A stretch of DNA of 6,324 bases, taken from the NCBI GenBank assembly GCA_030593665.1, contig JAUVGS010000130.1:1-6324 (forward strand). Reading direction: 5' to 3'. Made by a program: the position numbers and the translations under genes. Below are positions 1 through 6,324 of the stretch, piece by piece. The stretch comes from Chitinivibrionales bacterium (GTDB taxonomy: Bacteria; Fibrobacterota; Chitinivibrionia; Chitinivibrionales; JANQEN01). A model generated the notes under the pieces. That model ran no database searches. It had not been told where the DNA came from and was given only the letters and a program-made list of their open reading frames with translations. Positions within the stretch are counted from its first letter, which is position 1. The number at the start of each line of letters is the position of its first letter.

Positions 1-45
1 GTGTCGCATTAGTGTTATAGTATAATTATAGAGGAGTAATTTTCA

Positions 46-1611
46 ATGGTGTATCGTAAGATTATTGTAGTTCTCATGCTTGTTGTATGCATTGTTTCAT
101 CTGAACAGATAAGTATCAGCGGTCGGATCTTCAGTACGGACGGCAGTGCGATTGTCGGGGCCGGCATTCAGTTAAAAAACTATTCGCAGTTCAATACCGA
201 ATCAGACGCGGTAGGAGTGTTTCATCTTAAAGGGGATACAATAACACCGATTACCCATTTCTTCCATAGTAATACGAAGTCGGTTCAACTTGGTTTCATC
301 GGAAAACATCTTATTGTTAAAATGCGTGAGGGGAAATGTGCGATATCGCTGAATATAGTTGACAGCAGAGGAAGAAGTATGTTCAATACATATCTGACCG
401 GCGCCTCTTCCGGAGAGCAAACAATCCCGGTTGTCATGCCTGATCTCGCGAAGGGTATCTATTATGTGATTGTCAGAGAAGCGGGAGTGCGATTGGTGTA
501 TAAAATGATACTTACCGGCGGCGCCTGTTTCTCAAAGGCGGCGATTCAGCAGAATACGGTAACATATGCAGCCACCGGAAAAACACCGGGAGCGCAGACG
601 GTTATAGACACAATCGTTGTTACAGCCGCAGGTTATAAACACAGAGTAGTCGATATTGTGACCTATGACCAGCAGGATGTGCGGTGTACGCTCTTTGTTT
701 CAAATCCCTGGACGCCGTCCGCAGCGCTTGAATATGAAGGTTCTATGGTTAAAATTCTGGCAAAGGGTTATGATTTTGAAATGGGGCAGCCTGATCCGAA
801 TATATGGGAGCCCGACTCTATAGAAGATACGGATGCAAAAAGAGAACAACCGATCCATACGGTCAGCTTTACCTATGATTTCTGGATGGATACGGCGCTG
901 GTTACTCAGAAAGAATATGATGCGGCAATGAGCAGCGCCTATTCTGAATATAAAACTCCGGGGTGGGGTACCGAATATGGCTTTGGCGACAGATATCCTT
1001 CCTATTTGATGATGTGGGGTGATGCGGCGCTCTACTGTAATGCCCTTAGTAAATCGATCGGCTTTGATACGGTATACGCGTATGACTCAATAAGTGGTAC
1101 ACCCGGCAAATTGTGTAAACTGGATGGGGTGACTGATGATATAAAGAAAAACGGCTATCGCCTGCCGACTGAGGCGGAATGGGAGTATGCGTGCCGGGGA
1201 GGTACCGGTACTGATTATTTCTGGGGGGAAAATTATAAACCGTATCCGGCCGTGGAGGCGGACACCGCCGAAATAGGTAGTTACACAGTATGGAAAGTCA
1301 ATGCGTGGGATCCGGGGATCGGTAACGCCGGATTCGGTACTCATCCGGTTGCCCAAAAAAAACCGAATCCTTATGGTCTATATGATATGAGTGGAAATTT
1401 ATATGAATGGTGCAATGACTGGTGGGGCGGCTATTATTCCTGGGAAGACGTCGTAGATCCAATTGGTCCGGACAGCGGCCCGGGTCATATCGCCCGCGGC
1501 GGCAGTTGGGGGAATGACGCAACGTTTCTTCGTTCGGCCAACCGCCGATTCTTTCCACCGGATTATTTGTACAACTTTCTCGGGTTTCGCACGGTCAGAG
1601 CGGTGCAATGA
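46..1611 (+). CDS. Secreted FGE/SUMF1-fold protein with N-terminal carboxypeptidase-regulatory-like and sorting-like domains
   Basis: The 521-residue product starts with a signal peptide (hydrophobic 6-18, likely cut after S19). Residues 22-63 resemble the first strands of a carboxypeptidase-regulatory-like domain (GRIFSTDGSAIVGAGIQL), and 188-216 look like its end (DTIVVTAAGYKHR). Between them, about 80-156, lies an Ig-like module resembling sorting domains (IVDSRGRS, LAKGIYYVIV). Residues 230-520 form an FGE-sulfatase/SUMF1 domain: FEMG 244-247, YRLPTEAEWEYACRGG 371-386, NPYGLYDMSGNLYEW 441-455, RGGSWGN 484-490, LGFRTVR 512-518. The two copper-binding catalytic cysteines of true formylglycine-generating enzymes would fall at about N490 and L495, so catalysis by that chemistry is unlikely. 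A binding or structural role outside the cytoplasm is inferred. Start: GAGGAG at 31-36 lies nine bases before ATG 46. The TGA stop directly follows the natural domain end. The fold call is sure; the function is unknown. Confidence 0.93.
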   Translation: MVYRKIIVVLMLVVCIVSSEQISISGRIFSTDGSAIVGAGIQLKNYSQFNTESDAVGVFHLKGDTITPITHFFHSNTKSVQLGFIGKHLIVKMREGKCAISLNIVDSRGRSMFNTYLTGASSGEQTIPVVMPDLAKGIYYVIVREAGVRLVYKMILTGGACFSKAAIQQNTVTYAATGKTPGAQTVIDTIVVTAAGYKHRVVDIVTYDQQDVRCTLFVSNPWTPSAALEYEGSMVKILAKGYDFEMGQPDPNIWEPDSIEDTDAKREQPIHTVSFTYDFWMDTALVTQKEYDAAMSSAYSEYKTPGWGTEYGFGDRYPSYLMMWGDAALYCNALSKSIGFDTVYAYDSISGTPGKLCKLDGVTDDIKKNGYRLPTEAEWEYACRGGTGTDYFWGENYKPYPAVEADTAEIGSYTVWKVNAWDPGIGNAGFGTHPVAQKKPNPYGLYDMSGNLYEWCNDWWGGYYSWEDVVDPIGPDSGPGHIARGGSWGNDATFLRSANRRFFPPDYLYNFLGFRTVRAVQ

Positions 1612-1631
1612 ACAATTAAACAACTGAAAAT

Positions 1632-1650
1632 ATCACCTGTCACGGGTGAT
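1632..1650 (+). other. Small hairpin just after the FGE-like gene
   Basis: ATCACC (1632-1637) and GGTGAT (1645-1650) are perfect inverted arms around a seven-base loop, 21 bases after the stop codon. No T-run follows, so on its own it is not a standard intrinsic terminator. It may be an mRNA 3'-end stabilising stem, or chance. Confidence 0.35.
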
Positions 1651-1660
1651 GAAAGTCATA

Positions 1661-1702
1661 CCCCTCCCCTTTCCCCTCTCCCAGGGGAGGGTGTGGCTTT
1701 TT
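1661..1702 (+). terminator. C-rich palindromic element, probable terminator or dispersed palindromic repeat
   Basis: CCCTCCCCT (1662-1670) pairs perfectly with AGGGGAGGG (1683-1691). TCCCCT (1672-1677) can pair instead with AGGGGA (1683-1688) around a five-base loop, so two left arms compete for one right arm. TTTTT follows at 1698-1702, six bases after the stem, which fits imperfectly with intrinsic termination of the FGE-like gene. C-rich CCCTCCCC...GGGGAGGG palindromes of this style are common as dispersed intergenic repeats in many bacteria. A related C/T-rich block without the G-rich arm lies at 4893-4909. Any reading frame across this element, including one from 1646 to 1840, is a by-product of the palindrome. 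Confidence 0.55.
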
Positions 1703-1820
1703 ACCGGCGCCTCGTTAGAGACGGCTGGTGTGCTTAGTGAAAAGGTGTGTGATAAAAAGGAGCGGGTGCTGAATCTGACAGGCACTGTTGGATGGCAGCA
1801 GTTTTTTACACTTTATAAGC

Positions 1821-1827
1821 AGGGGGG
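1821..1827 (+). promoter_or_regulatory. Ribosome binding site that fixes the vWA gene start
   Basis: AGGGGGG lies five bases before ATG 1833. An in-frame ATG at 1788 has no such site, and using it would add 15 residues in front of the signal peptide. The 1833 start puts the hydrophobic signal segment at the true N-terminus and is preferred. Confidence 0.75.
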
Positions 1828-1832
1828 ATGTA

Positions 1833-4586
1833 ATGTTTAATATTTATTACACGAGAGTGTTGGCGTTGGGGAAATCTGTTGCCTTGGCGGTAATGTGTTT
1901 CAATTTTATTACGGATTCATTTGTTTCCGCAGAGGAGGTTTGTAAATTCGGTTATACGGGACAGCCTGAAAACCTGAATAATCAGACCATTTCGGTTCCG
2001 CATGAGATTGTTGCCATGTCTGAATATGTACACGTTGGTACGCCCATTTTTATAAGTGAGCAGGTCGTATATACCCCGTCTATCTTTTTTATTATTGACA
2101 ACTCGACAAGTATGAGTGGTAATGGTATGGGGGGTATGGATGTGTGGGGAAACCGGTTTAAAGTTACCCGTGATCTTATCGACACTTTAAAAATTAAGTT
2201 CCCCGGTGTTGAAGTCGGTATCGCGGCTTTCAGAACATATCTCTTTTTTGACCCGACAGACAGTGATTATTTTGTACAATGCCCTCAACAGAACACCGGT
2301 GCCTATCTCCCGCTTTTTAAACTCAATTCAAAATTTCCTCCCGATAATAAATTCGGCTGGGATATTCTTCAGGGGTTTCTTGAAATCGATACGGTTGACA
2401 ATGATCATGTCGAATTAAAATATGTGCCCTCAAACATTTTTGATAATATGTCAGGAACAAATATTAACTCAGGTTTTGACGCGGCAAAACATGCTTTTTT
2501 ATCATCGAAGTATCCTAAAGAGTGTCACTATATTATCTTTCTCTCTGATGGCGAGGCGAACCAGCCGATGATGGGAGACCCGGATGCCTATGTAGCGGGC
2601 ACTGATGTACCGACGACTTTTACCGTCTATTTTTCAAGTAATGGTACGGCTCCGCAATCCATTCAGGATATGACCGAAAACATCAAGACAAACGGGTATT
2701 CCAGCTCAAATCCCGGCAGCAATCTCTGGGCATTTGAAAATACAGAGTATGAAGTTCTGATGAAATTTCTCATGGATAATGTAATCAGTGTGATCACCCA
2801 GGAACAGATATCCTATCCGGTGGATGTATCGATTAATGGTATAGATCCTGTTGGCGATTGGGATTCTACCGGCTATATTTTTTCCGAGCTGTTTCCGCTG
2901 ACCGGTGATACGACTGAGTTTGTTATAGATATTGATTATCATGTATTCATGGATTCGATAACTGATGCGGGCGACACCATCGTTAATGAGAAAGATACAT
3001 CTTCCCATGTAGAGTTTGATGTCGCGTTTGACAAGAATGCCGTCTTGTCTGACGACTATGTTGTCGAGTGCTGGGACAGAACCCTCGTGTTTTATTATAA
3101 CGGCAATCAGGTTTCCAGTGTCGATGAAACTATGGAGGAATTGGAAATACGCTTTACGGAAAAGGAGGTGGACGTGTTGTATGGGTATGAAGATGTTTCC
3201 GTAGAGATTACCCATACCGAAGGAAATGACAGGGATAAAGAGACACTGAAACTTTCTTATAAGGACACCTATTTTACCGGCACATTTTTAAGAAAAATAG
3301 CCGGACCCAACAAAGGCGATGGGATTCTGCAGCACAAAGAAAAGGACAACATTGTTGCGGTATTCAGAAACAAAAAACTCATTCTTGATACGCTTCGCAT
3401 TGCGATCCCTTTTGCTTTAAGCGGAACAGTAACGCTTACAAAAGGTATCTATTTTGACAACACGGCGGATGGTTTTGTTGACAGTATTTCCATTGAACTT
3501 TACGGTACGAAAATAAAGGATAATATTGATGAGCTGGTAGAAATAATAACACTGCCCGAACACCGAAAATTTACTGTGCAAGACTATAGCTATATTTCCG
3601 AAGGGATAGCGTTGAACGTTAGCGAGGGTGCGGATAAACCGCAGACGTATGTTACAGATAAGGATATTCTGGAAATTAGCGATACCCTGTTACTCAAAAA
3701 CGGCGGCTATCTGCTTCCGACATCCAACCCGATACGGATTATCGATTCAATCGCGCCGATAATTATGAGCGCGAGTCTTATAGATTCCGTGGTAATAATA
3801 AATAATGGGCAGCAGGATTCCCTTACCGAACTGGGAAGGGATGAGTTGACTGTTATCTTTTCAGAAAACGTTGAGAAGATAACGAAGGAGAAGCCTTTTA
3901 TCTATTACAGTAACGATGCTCAAAAGACCTTTGAGGCAAAGCTGAAAGTGCTCAGCCAGAAGGATAATCAGGGCGTGTTTCATGTCAGAGAGCTTTACGG
4001 AGTAGAATCCGTTAAGAACGGTGATTCTATTCGCATACAATGGGCATTGTCTGACAATGTGTATGACGCGAATAAAAATTACCAGGAAAATCCGGAGAAT
4101 ATCAGGCGTCCGATAGATGTTACAACACTAACGGTAATACAAAAAGGGCCATATGAGCTTGAATTGCAGGGGACACTGTTTGATCCTGATATCGCCTTAA
4201 CGCTCCCGGATGAGTTTTTGAACAATAATGAGATTAAAGAGATGCTTCTGAATTTTAAGATAAATAATGACGGCGAGCATGAAGGGATTATGGTCATTAC
4301 GTTAACACCGAATAATACGGATAATGTTCCTGATAATGAGTGCTATTCAGGGTTAATTACGATCTATGACGCAGTGGGTAATGAGGTTATCGTACAGCAG
4401 GAGATGGCATATCTTAACAATTCAAAAAATCTTGTGTACCTTTGGGATGGCAGGAATAAAAATGACAGACGAGTCGGTCCCGGAGCGTATCTCGCGCTTG
4501 TTGTAATAACCTGGTATCCTGATGGTTTTGACAACGATTCCGGCAAAAAGGATATACAACGATTGATTATCGGGGTAAGAGAGTAA
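1833..4586 (+). CDS. Secreted von Willebrand factor A domain protein with FlgD-like C-terminus
   Basis: The product is 917 residues from ATG 1833. Signal peptide 1-33 ends in DSFVSA before EE. The vWA domain spans roughly 80-325. IFFIIDNSTSMSG places the MIDAS motif DxSxS at D89/S91/S93, the supporting threonine is probably T209 in SGTN, and the aspartate is D239 in FLSDGE, so the divalent-metal ligand site looks complete. Residues 330-640 are beta-rich, without a family I can name; they contain GIYFDNTADGFVDSISI (538-554), a phrase seen in calcium-binding-like linkers. About 640-770 resembles Ig-like tandem domains (DSIAPII, ELTVIFSENV). Residues 775-917 form a FlgD-like Ig module (ITIYDAVGNEV, LWDGRN, VGPGAYLALVV). 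The protein ends at TAA with LIIGVRE. An exported metal-dependent adhesion or scaffold role is inferred from the vWA fold; partner and substrate are unknown. No vWA-linked ATPase or pilus gene is nearby. Confidence 0.92.
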   Translation: MFNIYYTRVLALGKSVALAVMCFNFITDSFVSAEEVCKFGYTGQPENLNNQTISVPHEIVAMSEYVHVGTPIFISEQVVYTPSIFFIIDNSTSMSGNGMGGMDVWGNRFKVTRDLIDTLKIKFPGVEVGIAAFRTYLFFDPTDSDYFVQCPQQNTGAYLPLFKLNSKFPPDNKFGWDILQGFLEIDTVDNDHVELKYVPSNIFDNMSGTNINSGFDAAKHAFLSSKYPKECHYIIFLSDGEANQPMMGDPDAYVAGTDVPTTFTVYFSSNGTAPQSIQDMTENIKTNGYSSSNPGSNLWAFENTEYEVLMKFLMDNVISVITQEQISYPVDVSINGIDPVGDWDSTGYIFSELFPLTGDTTEFVIDIDYHVFMDSITDAGDTIVNEKDTSSHVEFDVAFDKNAVLSDDYVVECWDRTLVFYYNGNQVSSVDETMEELEIRFTEKEVDVLYGYEDVSVEITHTEGNDRDKETLKLSYKDTYFTGTFLRKIAGPNKGDGILQHKEKDNIVAVFRNKKLILDTLRIAIPFALSGTVTLTKGIYFDNTADGFVDSISIELYGTKIKDNIDELVEIITLPEHRKFTVQDYSYISEGIALNVSEGADKPQTYVTDKDILEISDTLLLKNGGYLLPTSNPIRIIDSIAPIIMSASLIDSVVIINNGQQDSLTELGRDELTVIFSENVEKITKEKPFIYYSNDAQKTFEAKLKVLSQKDNQGVFHVRELYGVESVKNGDSIRIQWALSDNVYDANKNYQENPENIRRPIDVTTLTVIQKGPYELELQGTLFDPDIALTLPDEFLNNNEIKEMLLNFKINNDGEHEGIMVITLTPNNTDNVPDNECYSGLITIYDAVGNEVIVQQEMAYLNNSKNLVYLWDGRNKNDRRVGPGAYLALVVITWYPDGFDNDSGKKDIQRLIIGVRE

Positions 4587-4591
4587 ATAGT

Positions 4592-4796
4592 TTTGGCAGT
4601 ATACACGCGGCTAAGATCACATTCAGCTTGATATGGACAATCATCAAAAGGAGATGTTTTGAAAATTCTAAAACTTTTCGTAAGGGATAACAACGGCAGT
4701 GAGAGTTGCAAAATACCACTTCCGTTGTCATCAGGCGTCTACGTTATTACGGTACGAACATCTGAAGAAACGCTTGTTGAGAAGTTCCGGTTTTAA
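4592..4796 (+). pseudogene. Probable frameshifted relic of a C-terminal sorting domain
   Basis: From 4659 (TTG) to TAA 4794-4796 an open frame encodes 45 residues whose end, PLPLSSGVYVITVRTSEETL then VEKFRF, matches the last strands of type-A sorting domains. The same frame is open upstream to TGA 4629-4631. In another frame, 4592-4630 reads FGSIHAAKITFSL, the usual first strand of the same fold. Dropping one base at about 4631 joins them as ITFSL-YGQSSKGDVLKILKLFVRDNNG, a nearly complete domain. The simplest reading is a decayed 3' end of a secreted-protein gene whose front is gone. Alternatively, 4659-4796 is a real small gene: AAAAGGAG (4646-4653) stands five bases before the TTG. Against this, its product would be half a domain without a signal peptide. 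It lies just after the vWA stop. Confidence 0.5.
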
Positions 4797-4872
4797 CCGC
4801 AACAGGTACAAAACAGCAGGAAATGTGTCGATAATCGGAGAATGCGCAAAAACAATGATACCGGTAAATACA

Positions 4873-4953
4873 AAAATACTCACCGGCTTATGCCCCCTCC
4901 CCTCTCCCCATCTTTTTTGAAAATAAAAAGATGGTTCAGCCGGTGAGGATTTT
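4873..4953 (+). terminator. Nested double inverted repeat, probable terminator upstream of the kelch gene
   Basis: Outer arms: CTCACCGGCT (4879-4888) and AGCCGGTGAG (4938-4947) are perfect. With one mismatch they extend to AAAAT...ATTTT, so 4873-4888 pairs with 4938-4953. Inner arms: CCATCTTTTT (4908-4917) and AAAAAGATGG (4925-4934) are perfect around a seven-base loop. Between the 5' arms sits a C/T-rich block, 4893-4909, related to the element at 1661-1682. GATTTTATTT follows the outer stem, as in an intrinsic terminator, and AAAATA precedes it, so termination could work in both directions. In the rest of this 459-base spacer, 4797-4872 and 4954-5034 show nothing I can assign and no convincing promoter. 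Confidence 0.55.
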
Positions 4954-5045
4954 ATTTCATTCAAAGTGTGGAGAGAAAAATGTAGTGAAAAAAGTGATCA
5001 ATTTCAAATAGTACCTGTTTTTGCGGTTACTTATGAGGTGGTGTA

Positions 5046-5408
5046 ATGAAAAGTTGTTTTCGGTATGTAAAAAGTTTTACTGTCAGTCGATGGGCGGTAG
5101 CGGTACATTTTTTGTTTATTTTTGTTGGCGCTGTATCTGCTCAGATGGACTGGGTTGCCGCAACTAAATCAGCCGATTGGCAAGCGCGATACGGCCACTC
5201 TGCGGTTGCTTTTGACAATAAACTGTGGGTGCTAAAAGGATGTGTTTCAATGGGAAATGAGGATGTTGTCGATGATGTCTGGTGTTCCGTTGACGGAATA
5301 AGCTGGACAGAAGTTGTTAAAAAAGCGGCATTTCCCATGCACGCATATTTTCCCTGTGTCAACTTTCAGGGAAAAATATGGATTGTCGGCGGGCATGAGG
5401 GGTGTTGA
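5046..5408 (+). CDS. Secreted kelch-repeat protein, 5' part ending at an in-frame TGA
   Basis: ATG 5046 follows GAGGTG (5035-5040) at five bases. The product as read is 120 residues: a signal peptide 1-32 (hydrophobic 17-30, cut AVSA before QM), kelch blade 1 from about W45 (HSAVAFDNKLWVLKG, then DDVWCSVDGISW), and the first half of blade 2 (GKIWIVGG, then HEGC). The frame stops at TGA 5406-5408, in the loop between the second and third strands of blade 2. The remaining blades follow immediately in the same frame (see 5409-6324). A two-strand half blade at the C-terminus is not a plausible fold end, so this is best seen as the front of one longer gene rather than a complete small protein. Kelch propellers bind proteins or sugars; the ligand here is unknown. 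Confidence 0.8.
   Translation: MKSCFRYVKSFTVSRWAVAVHFLFIFVGAVSAQMDWVAATKSADWQARYGHSAVAFDNKLWVLKGCVSMGNEDVVDDVWCSVDGISWTEVVKKAAFPMHAYFPCVNFQGKIWIVGGHEGC
5406..5408 (+). other. Single in-frame TGA inside the kelch coding frame
   Basis: Counting the TGA as codon 121, the frame from 5046 runs on to the window end with no other stop. Blade 2 would read IWIVGG-HEGC-X-GGEIF-GQVW, a ten-residue loop, equal in length to the loop in blade 1. Any residue would fit this variable loop. Possible causes are a nonsense mutation (one change from GGA, TGG, CGA or TGT/TGC), a sequencing error, or programmed recoding. AGGAGG at 5408-5413 overlaps the stop and could aid reinitiation. Confidence 0.85.
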
Positions 5409-6324
5409 GGAGGAGAAATTTTCGGCCAGGTTTGGCAGTCGATTGATGGTGTTGAGTGGACTTTAGTAACCGATTCACCAGGGTGGAAAAGAGCCTCACA
5501 TCCGGTGGTTATCTTTGATAATAAAATGTGGCTGTTCGGTGGACAGGTTTCCGGCGATTTGAAAAATGATGTGTGGTATTCTTTGGACGGTAAAAACTGG
5601 ACGTGTGCGACACAATCAGCGCAATGGTCCGCAAGGATGGGGCATACGGCGCTTGTCTTTGACAACAGGATGTGGGTATTTGGCGGCATGGCCGCTTCCC
5701 GCAGCGTGAAGAATGACGTTTGGTATTCTTCGGACGGCAAGGAATGGACTCAGGCAACCGCTTCGGCGGGGTGGTCGGCAAGAGAGGATCATGTATCTGT
5801 TGTTTTTGAAAATAAGATGTGGATTATGGGAGGCGGTACTTTCGCCGACTATACAAACGAAATATGGTGTTCAACTGATGGCGTAAACTGGATAAAGGCT
5901 GCATCATCGGAGCAATGGGCGGCAAGAGGTTCTTTTGCCACTGTCGTATTAAACAACAGGATGTGGGTGCTTGGCGGCAGTCCCGGTATGGCCGAAGATT
6001 ATAATGACGCCTGGTATTATGAGAGCGCGACTGGTGTGAAGGAGGATTTGTGTGTTGTATTCACACTATTTTCAGATTTTACCGTATCTTCAAACCGATC
6101 AACCGGCGTACACATATCTTTTACTTTATCAACATCTGCCGATGTAAAACTCAGCGTTTGTAACGGCGCGGGGAAAGAGATTGACGTGTTGTGCGGAGAG
6201 AGGCAGTCACCCGGGATTCATACGTGTACCTGGAATGGAAGTAATTGTTCCGGTGCAAGCGTTCCCGCGGGTATCTATTTCATCAGGTTGGATGTTGATG
6301 ATTACAGGCAGGTTAAGAAAGTCG
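5409..6324 (+). CDS. Kelch-repeat protein continued, blades 2-6 plus FlgD-like C-terminus; cut by window end
   Basis: This is the same frame as 5046-5408 and runs 305 codons to the window edge without a stop. It completes blade 2 (GQVWQSIDGVEW) and holds blades 3-6. These begin at W147, W194, W243 and W291 in joint numbering, a period of about 48 residues, each with the pattern FDNKMWxxGG ... NDVWYSxDGxxW. With the upstream part this makes six blades, a whole propeller. From about 343 to the edge is a FlgD-like Ig/sorting module (VHISFTLSTSADVKLSVCNG, TWNGSN, VPAGIYFIRLDV, QVKKV); probably only the last few residues are missing. There is no ATG, GTG or TTG in this frame close behind the TGA. 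GTG 5505 and ATG 5526 exist but lie inside blade 3 and lack a clear ribosome site. Whether this part is ever translated depends on the TGA. Confidence 0.8.

Noticed and set aside
21..26. TATAAT as a -10 box for the FGE-like gene
   Set aside because: It would start the RNA at about 32-34, inside the GAGGAG ribosome site, and the -35 position falls at or beyond the window edge, so it cannot be judged.
1646..1840. 64-codon open frame across the first spacer
   Set aside because: It begins with GTG within the small hairpin, runs through the C-rich palindrome (giving PLPFPLSQGR-type translation typical of such repeats), has no ribosome site, and overlaps the vWA start. ACCGGCGCCTC is shared with 398-408, but 11 bases do not support common coding origin.
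1766..1840. Possible 24-residue leader peptide (GTG 1766 to TAA 1840) overlapping the vWA start
   Set aside because: AAGGAG at 1757-1762 is only three bases from the GTG, and the peptide shows no regulatory codon runs or alternative hairpins.
2706..3215. 169-codon minus-strand open frame
   Set aside because: It lies entirely inside the well-supported vWA gene, has no recognisable protein features, and is a shadow of that gene's codon pattern.
4699..4920. 73-codon plus-strand frame in the second spacer
   Set aside because: It runs out of frame over the sorting-domain relic and into the nested palindrome, and its translation is basic and resembles no protein.
5406..5408. Genome-wide reassignment of TGA to Trp or Gly
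   Set aside because: The FGE-like gene ends at TGA exactly where its fold ends (LGFRTVRAVQ). Trp is written TGG throughout, and no other in-frame TGA occurs in the three genes.
5366..5740. Minus-strand open frames opposite the kelch region with repeated short phrases
   Set aside because: The repetition is the reverse complement of the kelch blades, not a separate repeat protein.

Overview
The window holds three genes on the + strand. Each encodes a large exported, multi-domain protein with an N-terminal signal peptide, and three different binding-type folds are used: an FGE/SUMF1-like domain, a von Willebrand A domain and a kelch propeller. Their Ig-like modules resemble FlgD-like or type-A sorting domains. 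The combination of carboxypeptidase-regulatory-like plus sorting-like plus FGE-like domains, vWA plus FlgD-like domains, and kelch plus FlgD-like domains, with AGGAG-type ribosome sites and moderate GC content, suggests the FCB group, most likely Fibrobacterota (Chitinispirillia-like) or a relative. This is inferred from protein style; no marker gene is present.

Layout: 46-1611 encodes a secreted FGE-fold protein that lacks the catalytic cysteines. 1612-1832 is a spacer with a C-rich palindromic element. 1833-4586 encodes a 917-residue secreted vWA protein with an intact MIDAS metal site. 4587-5045 is a 459-base spacer. Its first half carries what looks like a frameshifted relic of a C-terminal sorting domain, and its second half a nested double inverted repeat that probably ends transcription. 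5046 to the window edge encodes a secreted six-bladed kelch protein with a FlgD-like C-terminus. Its reading frame is cut by one in-frame TGA at 5406-5408, yet the same frame continues with clear kelch blades to the end of the window.

The genes look individually expressed: each has its own ribosome site, and hairpin elements lie between them. No enzyme, regulator, RNA gene, CRISPR array or transposase is visible. A surface or extracellular adhesion/scaffold role for all three products is inference. I see no convincing new multi-gene system. The points most worth a second look are the in-frame TGA in the kelch gene, the decayed sorting-domain relic after the vWA gene, and the palindromic elements in both spacers.
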